From the NCBI GenBank assembly GCA_023391425.1, contig JAEWAX010000004.1, positions 56,128 through 120,127 on the forward strand: 64,000 nucleotides of DNA, in the 5' to 3' direction. Every line of letters starts with the position of its first letter. Positions within the stretch are counted from its first letter, which is position 1. Of the stretch, positions 25,101 through 36,500 are shown one piece after another. The notes below the pieces were generated by a model, which did no database searches, was not told the origin of the DNA, and saw only the letters and a list, made by a program, of their open reading frames with translations. Origin of the DNA: Bacillota bacterium. Its GTDB lineage: Bacteria; Bacillota; Clostridia; Acetivibrionales; DSM-1351. The position numbers were made by a program, and so were the translations under genes.

Positions 25101-27464
25101 TTGAATTTTATTAGTGGAAAAAAATCACAGAAAAATAGATTTATCTCAAAGCTTGCTTTAGTACTGGCAATTACCATTGTGCTGCAAAGCTTTATGATGC
25201 TTTGTGTAGCGAATGCCACGGAGATGTCAGATTTGACAGCTGTTATTGAAAGCAGCAATAAAATCACATTAAACTGGAGCGATTCAACGATCGATGAGAA
25301 AAGCTATATTATTGATAGGAAGATTGATTCTAGTGCATTTACTGTTTTAGCAAGGCTTGCCGCAGATACAACTAGTTTCTCTGATAGTGCTTTATCTATA
25401 GGACATACATATACATACAGAATTCGGGTTATGGATTCCACAGGCACTACACCATATATATATACTGAGGAGTTATCCGTTAATACAGGCGATGTAGTTG
25501 CACCAGATTCTTTAACAATCACGTCTTCAGATTCAAATCAAATAGACTTGAAATGGTCATATTCTGGATCAAAATCATATAACACAATTATTGAGAGACG
25601 AAATAGTGAAGATACACAGTGGTATGAGATTGCAAATGTTGGAAGCGAACAAAAAACATACAGTGATACATCTGTTGATTCAGATTCTAATTATTACTAT
25701 AGAGTTAGAGGGTGCTATTCAAATAATATAAAGACTGCACCATACCCTAATAATAATATAGGTATCCTTGGCAATTCTCTTTTAGAGAAACCGACGGATT
25801 TAACAGGCCTAGCGTTATCGGATCATAGAATTCAACTCACATGGGAAGACAATGCAGCTGCCTCTTCCTTTATTATCGAAAGAAAATCACCCGATGAAGG
25901 TACCTTCAAGGTGATTGCTGTAGTTGCTAAAAATATTAATACTTATATTGATGAAGATGACTCATCGAGTCCAGTTAACTCTAACACATTATATTCATAT
26001 CGAGTAAAAGCGATTACAGGTTCTTCAAAGTCGGAGTACTCTGATACAGTAAGTATTATAAGTACTTATCTAAGTACACCAACTGGGTTGGCAGCAACCT
26101 GTATAGATGGTCAAAGTATCAAAATTACATGGAAAGACGTATCAACAAAAGAAACTGGATTTGAAATCTGGAGGAAAGTTGGTGCAAGTGGTTCGTGGGA
26201 ACTATACACAACGATGGGGAGAAATGCAATATCTTTTGTTGATACTTCAATTTCAGCTAAGAATTCGTATTCGTACAGGGTAAGGGCAAAAATTAATGAT
26301 AACACTGTATATTCTGATTATTCAAATGAAGTAACAATTTATTCTTCTGCAGCTAACACACCTGTAAAGCTAAGCTATAAGGTAGTAGGTCAAACTGAAG
26401 TTGAATTAAGTTGGAAAGGTACAAGTACTGCAATAACTGGGTTTAAAGTAGAGAGGAAAATTGGGTATTTTGGAGAATGGTCTCAGATATCAAGTTTGGA
26501 GGCTAATACAACTAAATACAATGATAAGAGTATAAACAAAACAAATGTATATTATTACAGAGTACTATCTTCTGACACATTGAATTCAACTAACTATAGT
26601 AATATAGTTGTGGTTTCATTAGTTGCACCAACAGCACCTACTAAATTACAGGCTGTTGCAGTATCTTCTAGTGAGGTTCGGCTAAGCTGGCAGGATAATT
26701 CAAATTCAGAAAATGAATTTGTTATAGAGGCTATGCAGTTTAATGCATTTGTAGAGGTTGGGAGAGTTGATGCAGATACTACTACCTTTACATATAATAA
26801 CATAAACCCAAATACGACTTTGACTTTCAGAGTAAAGGCAGTTTGTGGCTCCAATCAAAGCACACCATCAAATCAGGCTATTGTAACTACAAAGAAAGGT
26901 ATAACTTTTTCAGATCTAGGTAATGTAAAATGGGCTGTAACAGCCATTAGTAATCTGGCCAGTAAAAATGTATTTGATGCAAAAGTGTACACAAAATTTA
27001 ACCCTAATCAGAACATTACTATTGGAGAGTACTGCTCTATAATTATTAGAGGCTTAGAGCTAGATAAGGTATCTGTGGGAAAATTTGCAGATGTGACAGT
27101 AAAGCACAAATATTACAAAGAAATAATGACCGCAGCAAAGCTTGGTATTGTTTCTGCAGATAATAACAATAAGATTTATCCCAATAAGTTAATTACCAGA
27201 GAACAGGCAGCAGTAATGGTTTCAATTGCGTTAAAGATTAAAGGTGCACCCCTTCCTGCGCAGAATGAAAGCCTGTTGAAACAGTTTGCAGACTATAAAT
27301 CAATTTCAGCAGCATCAGCGGATAATATTGCAGCAGTATGTGGGGCAGGAATACTATCAGGAAAAGTTATTAACGAGAAAACCTATTTGCAGCTAACTGG
27401 CTATGTAACAAGAGCAGGAGCAGCAGTTTTAACATATAAGGCTATAAATTATATAAATCAATAA
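25101..27464 (+). CDS. Secreted surface protein: six FnIII domains + three SLH domains
   Basis: 787 residues. TTG 25101 is chosen with GGGGG 5-9 nt upstream; the resulting N-terminus has a basic region and a signal peptide ending near VANA (about residue 37). Six FnIII-like repeats follow, each with the Trp of xLxW and the Tyr-x-Tyr-Arg-Val/Ile strand (YTYRIRV, YYYRVRG, YSYRVKA, YSYRVRA, YYYRVLS, LTFRVKA). Three C-terminal SLH domains start near FSDLGNVKW, FADVTVKHK and FADYKSIS and carry TREQ-type motifs, so the protein should attach to a pyruvylated wall polymer. No catalytic domain. First of five adjacent SLH genes and encoded just after the atp terminator; probably structural or adhesive. 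Confidence 0.88.
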   Translation: MNFISGKKSQKNRFISKLALVLAITIVLQSFMMLCVANATEMSDLTAVIESSNKITLNWSDSTIDEKSYIIDRKIDSSAFTVLARLAADTTSFSDSALSIGHTYTYRIRVMDSTGTTPYIYTEELSVNTGDVVAPDSLTITSSDSNQIDLKWSYSGSKSYNTIIERRNSEDTQWYEIANVGSEQKTYSDTSVDSDSNYYYRVRGCYSNNIKTAPYPNNNIGILGNSLLEKPTDLTGLALSDHRIQLTWEDNAAASSFIIERKSPDEGTFKVIAVVAKNINTYIDEDDSSSPVNSNTLYSYRVKAITGSSKSEYSDTVSIISTYLSTPTGLAATCIDGQSIKITWKDVSTKETGFEIWRKVGASGSWELYTTMGRNAISFVDTSISAKNSYSYRVRAKINDNTVYSDYSNEVTIYSSAANTPVKLSYKVVGQTEVELSWKGTSTAITGFKVERKIGYFGEWSQISSLEANTTKYNDKSINKTNVYYYRVLSSDTLNSTNYSNIVVVSLVAPTAPTKLQAVAVSSSEVRLSWQDNSNSENEFVIEAMQFNAFVEVGRVDADTTTFTYNNINPNTTLTFRVKAVCGSNQSTPSNQAIVTTKKGITFSDLGNVKWAVTAISNLASKNVFDAKVYTKFNPNQNITIGEYCSIIIRGLELDKVSVGKFADVTVKHKYYKEIMTAAKLGIVSADNNNKIYPNKLITREQAAVMVSIALKIKGAPLPAQNESLLKQFADYKSISAASADNIAAVCGAGILSGKVINEKTYLQLTGYVTRAGAAVLTYKAINYINQ

Positions 27465-27540
27465 ATCTATAAAGTTTTTAAAGATATAAAACTTCAACTA
27501 ATTAATGACTAAAGATATCTAGCCATGAGGAGCGAGATAA

Positions 27541-30500
27541 ATGAAAAAATTACTACGAACAATATCCATTGTGCTTATAATAGCGAATTTGCTAACTATT
27601 CCATTTTCTTCATATGCAGCAAGTGGAACAACTACTATCACTAGTGATAGTACATTATTGAGTAAATGGAAGGGATATGGCCTGTTAGATGAGAGTATGA
27701 CTAATAGCGATTTAAGTGAGCCTATCACAAAGATTGATTTTATAAGGTATATCAACAGTCTGCTGAAACTTTCAAAACAGGTGGATATAGGCTTTAGTGA
27801 TGTACCAAAAGATTCTTGGTACGGTGCTGAAATAGCAAAAGCTGTGGCCGCAGGATATGTGTCAAATCAAGATAAAACAAGCTACAATCCCTTTTCAAAT
27901 ATAACAAGGTTAGATGCAGCAATTATGGTTGCACATGTGTTTGAACTAGAGTTGAAGAATAAAAATTCAACTAATAGTATAACTGATGCTGAAAAATTAG
28001 ATACTGCTCAGTTAGCCAGCTTAGGTGCAGTTATAGAAAAAGGCTATCTATCCGAAATATCATCAGGTAGGTATGCGCCACTTGGAGTGTTAAAACTTAT
28101 AGATGCCATACAAATGCTGGATAAATGTTTTGGTCAATTGGTAACAAAGTCTGGTAAGATTACTAGTGATGTTCAAGGCAATATGCTTATAAATACTAAT
28201 TTAGTTACATTGGAAAATATAACTGTTAACGGAGATTTGATTATTGGTGAAGGTGTCGATGATGGAGAGGTAAGACTTGAGAATACTATACTAAAAGGAA
28301 GATTGATTGTAAGAGGCGGAGGCCCTAATAGTGTAGTTTTAGTAAACACACAAGTAAACGATGACCTTATTGTGGAGAAAAGTGCTGGAGATGTACACGT
28401 TGAATTATTTGGCAAATCTGCAATAGAGCAAACCTATTTAAAATCTGGATGCCTACTCTCGGAGGAAAATCTTTCAGGTAAAGGCTTTGTTAATGTAACT
28501 GCCGATCAAGCTGTTATTGATAATCAAACTGCAAAATTACAAGGCGATTTTAACAATATAGTAGTTGATGGTAGTAATATTAATATTAAGCTTAACGGTA
28601 ATGCACAAAACATTAATATTTCAAAGGATACTAAAGGTAGTTTTTCGATAAATGGTAATGTAGGGACTATCGCAACTCAGGCTTCCCAAAATACACTTGA
28701 GCTTTTGGGTGGAACAATATCTAAGCTTAATGTTGAAACAGGAGCAAAAGGTAATAAAATTACAATTAACGGTGCAAAAACAAATGCTGTAAATATAGCT
28801 GCTATAAATTTAAAGGAGAATACGGCAGTCAATATTGATAAAGGAACAGTTGAAGAATTAACGCTTGAGTCCTCAGCAGAAGGCTCAAACCTAGAACTAA
28901 AGACTGGAGGAATACTAAAGAATTTTTATGCAAAGGCAAGTGCTACCATTACTGGTAAAGGCCAGATAGGTAACGCTTATGTCTATTCACAAAATGTCAG
29001 CATGGGTATAAAGCCTAGCGGAAAATACTTAACTGATAATTCGGCTACTGATACAGATGGAACAGTTGCTGATTCAAATCCTTCACTAATAAAAGTTTAT
29101 GGAAAGGATATAACCCTTCAGGTAGGTAAAACAGAAAAAGTTACTGCTTATGTAGTTCCGACTAGCAGTACTTTATCCTACAGTGCTGCAGATGGTACCA
29201 TTGCCACAGTAGATGATAAAGGTATGTTGACAGCTAATTCTGTAGGAACTACCTTAGTATATATTAATGCTCAAAAAGAGGGCTATATTCCGAATGTAGC
29301 AACGATAAATGTTACTGTAACTTCTGATAATATAACTGTACCAGGAACACTTGTAATAGATCCAACAACAGGAGAGACGGGTACATATAGGGACTTTACC
29401 CTCACATATATAGTTGGGGATAATATGCTAAATGGAAAAGTATATATCAGGCTTCCAGCAGGCTTTATAGCATTGGAGAGTGATACAGTAAAAATTGGTG
29501 ATTTAACTGAAAGAGCTTTAGGATCATCATGGCAAAAACCAGATACACTACTGTTTGAAAACTTGAAGTTAACAGCGGGTCAGAAAATCATAGTCAAATT
29601 GGTAAATAAAGAGGTTCCAGCTGGCGGACAGTATGAATTTAGTTCTACCTCAGATGCAGATGGTGATGGACCAAAGCTGTCAACTACAGATGAAAAAGCG
29701 ATATTTATATCAGATAGTCTTAAGAAACTGAAAGTAACAACTAATTACTCTGTGCCAGAATATGGATCTATAGGTGGAACTACAAAGATATCCACTCTAT
29801 CCTTCAACGGATTAGGTGACTATATTACTGAGGGCTATAAGTGGTTGATTAAAGTACAGGATGGAGAACTTACGACAGTACCGAAATTTAATGATGAATT
29901 GCCTATATCGGCTGCAGCATATTCAGTTTATGAGCAGGGTAAAGATATCCCTGTTATTGCGGGACAACATTTAATACTTGCTGCAGTAGATGCATCAAAC
30001 AAGATTAAGGCATATGCAGATATACTGATTACTGATGGTACTAATGGCTCGGCTAAAATGATAAGACCAGATGATGCAGCAGAATTGGTAGCCGGAACAA
30101 ATTATAATATTCCTGAACAAGGCATAATGGCTGGTACCACCAGAATTGGTGGCTTGAATTATGCTGGAGCTGACCATTGGATGATTAGGCTTCAGGATAC
30201 TGCTGAATCGTCCATATTCGTAAACACTGAGTTTAAAGGAGCAACAGATTCAGATTATACAAACGATGAGGATATCAAGGTAACTGAAAATCAGCACATA
30301 GTACTTGCTGCAGTTGATAAAGATAATAGAATTAAGGCATATAAAGATATAACAGTTAACCCTGAAATGATTAGCGAACCTGCTGGAACACTTGTTGCGG
30401 GCAGTCACTATGAAGCACCTAGCATTGGTTCAGATGAAGGTACGACAAAGTTAGGTTGGCTAAATAAGGGTATTACAACTGACGCGTTCACAGATGTTAA

Positions 30501-33500
30501 CAAGTGGATGATTGTCGTTTTAGATGAGGCTGCGGTAATTCCAGCACTTGATGTATCCACAACTGAATTTACAAAATATACAGATGGTATGACATTTGAA
30601 AACTATTTTGCGGGTGCTAACATTCCAGTTACTGATAAGCAGCATATACTGCTTGTTGGTGTTAATGAAAATGTGGATAGTATTACAGGAAAAACAACAG
30701 AACTGATAAAAGCATATGCTGACATAGCAGTCGGTACAAATGTTATTCGTCAGACTGATGCTGTGGAAATTCCTGCTGAAAACTTAGTACTACCAACAGT
30801 AATTGGTTCTAAAGCAGGATCAACTCAGATTATAAAACTTGATTTTACAAAAGCTATCCCACAGGCTACAAAGTATATGGTAAAAGCTGAAAATAATAGT
30901 GAAGTCTTTACAGTACCTCAAATGAACAGTAAGCTTGATGGTTCTGTAGATTGTTCAGCCAACATGGATATTACTGTAGCCAGTGGTCAGTATTTGATTT
31001 TAGTGGCAACTGACGCAAATGGCTTCATTAAGGCATATAAGGTTGTAGATGAAAGTAATTTAAAGGCAAGACCGAAAGATACAACGAAACTGGAAACTTC
31101 CTTGAATGACTACTCTACACCAAAACCTGGAAGTGAAGAGGGGTCTACTATGATAGAGCTATCCTCAAATGGTATACCACGTGAAGACAGCGACACCCGT
31201 GAGTTCGGATCTTGGATGTACATGGTAAAAAATGGACAGTTCACAATACCATACGATGGAAGTGATATACCTACAGGTATGCAGCCTTATAATTCAGGAG
31301 CTGATATAAAAGTTACAGCTGGCCAGTATGTAATGATAATTGCTATAGATAAAGCTGGTAAAGTAATGGCATATACTCAGGAACAAATAAATGCACAACA
31401 GATTAAGCAACCAAAGACGTCTACGCTTGACGAAAATAACTATTCAACTCCTGTACCTGGTGTTACAGACGGTACTACACGGATAATGACACTGAAATTC
31501 AGTGGTATTACTGGGAATAATCTGAAATGGTTATATAAGGTGTCTGCTAATGGGCTTGCTGATCCAGGTTACGATAGTGTTGTTAGTGGTACTATTTATT
31601 CAGCAGGTGTAAGCATCCCTATTGAAAAGGACCAATACATAACTTTATATGCTGTAGATATGGTAGATGGATTCTACAAAGTAAAAGCGTATACGAATTT
31701 AAAGATAACCGAAGGCCAGATTAAAGTCTCAGTTAAACCACTTAGCATGGGCCCAAGTTATTCAAAGCCTTCTATGGGTAATGCAGCAGGATATACTCAA
31801 ATAACATCCTTGTCCTTTGCTGAATTTACAAACCCTGGTTCAGATTGGAGCTGGAAATACGCAGTAGGAAATACCTCCTTCATTGCACCTTCAAAGAATA
31901 CTACTTTAAGTACCTATATAGACAGCATTGGAGTAACTGCTGAAGTAACTACTCCACAGCCATTGAACCCAGCTGGTACAATTACTCAGATTAAGGCTTC
32001 TGCAAGACAATACTTACTGTTGGTGGTCGTAGATGGGTCAGATGTAATACAGGGATATGCCAGTGTAGATTTAGACGGCTATGTGAAACCTGAAGAAGCT
32101 CTAAAAATTCCAGATTCCAGCATAAATCTCGTTAAGGGTACAGTTGAAGGAACTACCTCTTTTGATAAGTTGAATGCTATCGGTATAATAGGACAGGAAA
32201 AATGGATGGTTATAGTTCAGAAAGACCCATTCAATACAGCTACTAATCCTATTGCCCTGAATTCAACCTATACAAATGCAAACTATACTAACTATAAAGC
32301 AAATACAAATATAACAATATCTCAAGATTGGTATATGCTCCTGCTTGCAACTGATAATGCTGGCAGAGTAAAAGCATACAAAGAGCTACAAGTTGGTAAA
32401 GATAAAATAATGAATCCTTTTGCTAATAAATTGGAGGAATTTACAAACTATACAGGGCCTGTACCTGGTGCTACGGATGGCACAACAAGGATAACATTAA
32501 TGGCTACCAATATTCCAACAGATAGTGGGACAATTTCCTGGATGTATAAGGTGGGTAAGACAGACTTTGCAATACCTCACTTGGATGATTTGGCATCCAC
32601 GCCGGAATATACTTCATATAGTACAAGTGGGGCGGCCATAACAGCAGCTGTAGGAGATAGGTTACTTATTGTAGCTGTTGGAGGCGGGAAAATTAAAGCT
32701 TATAAACAGTTTACACTTGAGCCAGGACAAGTTAAGCCAACTACTGCTAAAAAATTGGTATTAAATAAAAATTATTTTACGCCTGTACCTGGAACTAAAC
32801 CTGGAACAACGAAAATAGGTGGCCTTGATATGATAGGCCTACCTACAGGTGTAAGTAAATGGCAGGTTAAGGTAGTAGATATTGCAGAAGATCTTGTTAT
32901 GGGAAGTATGTTTACAAATCCTCTGCCGCTCCTAAGTTCTTCTGATACGATGGATAATATTCCTGCTAAGGATGGTCAGACAGTTGTATTGGCAGCGGTT
33001 GATACAAATGGGCATGTAAAGGCCTTTGAAAATATTTTGGTAGACGATAAGATGATTAATCCGCCTTTGGCAACTGGAGACATAAAATACAGTACTCCGA
33101 AGTATGGCTCAGTGGAAGGTATGACATCTATTTATCTGTCTAAAGAAGGAATATCAAGAATTAGCAAGTTTATGTTAAAACTAGTTTCTTCACCACAGGA
33201 CATTGTTGCAGGTCAGACTATTACAGAAGAGACTACTACTGCTGAAAATGATTATAGCAAATTTAAGAGCTATGATGAGTCAGCAGGAAAAGACATAAAG
33301 GCTTCTGTAGGCCAATATTTATTGATTGTTGCTGTAGATTCAAGTAATAAGGCTTTAGTGTATACTAATGTTAAGCTGATAAGTTCATATATCAGACCTG
33401 GAGATGCTACACTACTTACTGCACCAAAGAATTATCACGATCTGGAGCCAGGTTCAGATGTTGGAACCACGTTAATCAGTTATCTGGATGCCTTTGATAT

Positions 33501-36500
33501 CCCAGGCTTCTCAAAGTGGGTTGTAAAGGTAGAAAGTAGTACACCGTCTAAGCCACCACTGATGGATTCATCAGTTCAAGATGCTCAGGATTATACTGTT
33601 AATATGAAGATAAAGGTAAGTCAGGGAGATATTTTTGAACTGTATGCACTAGATGCAAATATGGGTGTCAAAGGTTACGCATTTATAACAGTAAAACCAG
33701 AGGATGTTAAGGGAGTTGCAACAAAATTAAATCTAACACCAGTGCCGGGAACTACTCTGAATACTACAATGCTGACTGCAGCAATGCTGAAAACAGCGTT
33801 AGATAATGCTAGTATAACAGATGTAACTGCTTGGAAATATGCTATTATGGACAGTGCTCCTGCTGACATATTGATGGACAGCAATATGAAAACCTGGGGA
33901 GCGGCATATACTCCGGATACTAATATAGTTGCTGTTGAACAAAAGCACTTGGTGCTTGTGGCTACTGATGGGGCTGGTCTGGCCAAAGCATATGCAGACA
34001 TAACATTGGATTCCACAATGCTTAAGGGTATAAATGTTAATATTTCAGGTACTATAACTGATCCTACTGGAGAAGCAGACATTGTAGCTGGTGGACGAAC
34101 AATAATAATTACTCTTGTAGGCAGTGAGTGGCAAGATGATGTGTTTACAGATCCAATTAAACAAAAGCTGCTGTTTACTGGCTTTACGCCTGTAGTGTCA
34201 GATACTCAATGGAAAAACGTAGTTGCTGGATTTAAAATAGTACCAATGAGTCCAGTCGATAAGAAGGTTATTACCATCAGAATGAGCGAGACTAAATATG
34301 ATATAAGTACAAATCAGCAAATTAGTCTTAATATTGATAAGAGCTTAATTAAAAATGCTGATAAAAATGTGACAGTAGCAAGTGCATTTAAAATAGGTGC
34401 TGACGCTGGAATAAAACCTTTGACTGGAACTGCAATTGTACCTGGTTTAACCGAAGCTGATATCGAGGCTGGTGGTAAAACAATAATTGTAGAGCTCACA
34501 GTTGGTGAATTTGCGACAGATGTCGACACTGATACTGATAAAAGAAATGCTATTTTCAATGCGATAACATCATTAAATACTGATAAAAAGGTCAGAGACC
34601 AAATAGTTAGTGCATTGGTGGCTGCAGGCTCAAAAGCAATAGTCTGGAATTCATCGAGCAAGATTACAATTATCCTTCAAGCTATACCTTCTTCGGATTT
34701 CACTCTCAATACGAACGAGGTACTTTGTTTGAATATACCTTGCAAGACTGGAACAGGAAAGGAAATCCTTATAGGTGCTGCAACAGGTGCTTCAGCTTCT
34801 ACGCCGATAATTATTTCTGCTGACGTAAAAGCAGACTTAGGTGGAACAATAACTTCACCTGTAACAGAGAATGACTTATTTGACAAGACGCTGACAATTA
34901 CTTTATCAAAAGCACAATGGGTATCTGATATAGCAACTGATGTAACAAAGCAAAGTGAGTTATTCAAAGGACTAGCAGCCACATCTACTGTAGCTACCGA
35001 AGTAACTGGCCAATGGTCAAAGGTAATAACTGCATTAACAAATGCGGTCAATGCAGGGCAAACAGTTGTTACAAGAGATAGTGACAGTACAATTACAATT
35101 AAGTTCCCATCTGTTTCAGGGTATAATATTACTGCCAACCAGACAATTTCGGTTAATGTACCTGGGGCCTTAATAGTAGGTGGAAAAACAGCTATAAAAG
35201 CGAGCCAAACTTTCACGATACAAACAGCAGCCAGTGCTGCTTTATCCGGATTTACTGGCGGAAAAGTAACTGGTGTAGCATATGAGAATGATATTATCGT
35301 AGGCGGGAAGCAAATTATCATAACCTTGAAAGATGCAGCTTGGGCTGATGATTTCAACACTAATACCGATATAAAGAAGGCCTTACTTGATGGTATAGTA
35401 GCAGATACTGACACTGATAATGCCTGGAAACTTGTTATAGATACCTTAAAGTTTGAGCTTGGAAAAGTGCAGAAAACCTCAGGTAATGTTGTTACTATCG
35501 ACCTTCCTGCAGTAGCACTTTATAGTTTAACTACTGTCAAACAACAGATATTATCTGTTACAATACCTGCAACTGCACTTAAAGCGTACTCCTTTAACAT
35601 AAAAGCTTCAGGAACCTTGACAATAAATGATGCTATTCCAGTAGCTGCCGTAGTAACAAATGTTAAGGCTTCAGAAAGTGATAAGACATATAAGACAGGA
35701 GATAAAATAACAATATATGTGACCTTTGATAAAGAAGTTGCTGTTACTGGTAAACCGACATTAGGTCTGGCAATAGGTTCAACAACAAAAAATGCTACCT
35801 ATACAGGTGGAACAGGGTCAAAGATATTAACCTTTACCTATACAGTATTGGCTGACGATGTAAGTACTGTACTGGATTATAAAGCTACAACTTCATTAAC
35901 TGTTCCAGCAGGTGCTTCAATAATAAATCTGGGTAGTACTCCTACAACTGCTGTTTCAAAAACTTTACCTGCTTTGGGCAGCGGTAGTTCACTTAGTCAA
36001 TCTAATGTAGGTATAGATGCGGTTGCACCTAAATTTGCAACAAGTACAGCAGTAGGAATTAAAAATGAAAACGACGTAAGCTTTACTGCTAAGGTCGACG
36101 AGGATTCAACAGTATATTATGTGATTCTTCCAAAGGCTGCTGTTTATCCAGATGCAAATCATATAATGGACGGTAAAGATTCTACAAATGGTGCTGCTAT
36201 AAATGGAAATTCGCTATTGACACTTAATACTGACAGAACTTTTACAGCTACAGGCTTAAGTGCAAACACAGATTACAATATTCATATGGTCGCTGTAGAT
36301 GCTCTTGGAAATGCTAGTGCTGTGAAGACATTAAACTTTATAACATCTGATAAAACAGCCCCTGTATTTGATAATCCTCCTGCTCAGTTGTTGCCTACAT
36401 CAGATAATAAGATAGACATATCTGTTAAAATTAATGAGCCTGGTAAAGTATATCTGGTAGCTCTACCCAAAGGTTCACAGGCACCTAACAGTGCTCAAGT

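Noticed and set aside
29731..34029. Repeat array as an assembly artefact
   Set aside because: Units are highly diverged in DNA and protein, which collapsed or duplicated assembly would not produce.
34677..35414. Long minus-strand open frame inside the giant gene (also 33675-34082, 34314-34661 and 37191-37700)
   Set aside because: Each is antisense to the well-supported repeat-protein frame, has Ser/Val/Ala-rich low-information sequence, no Shine-Dalgarno and no recognisable domain.
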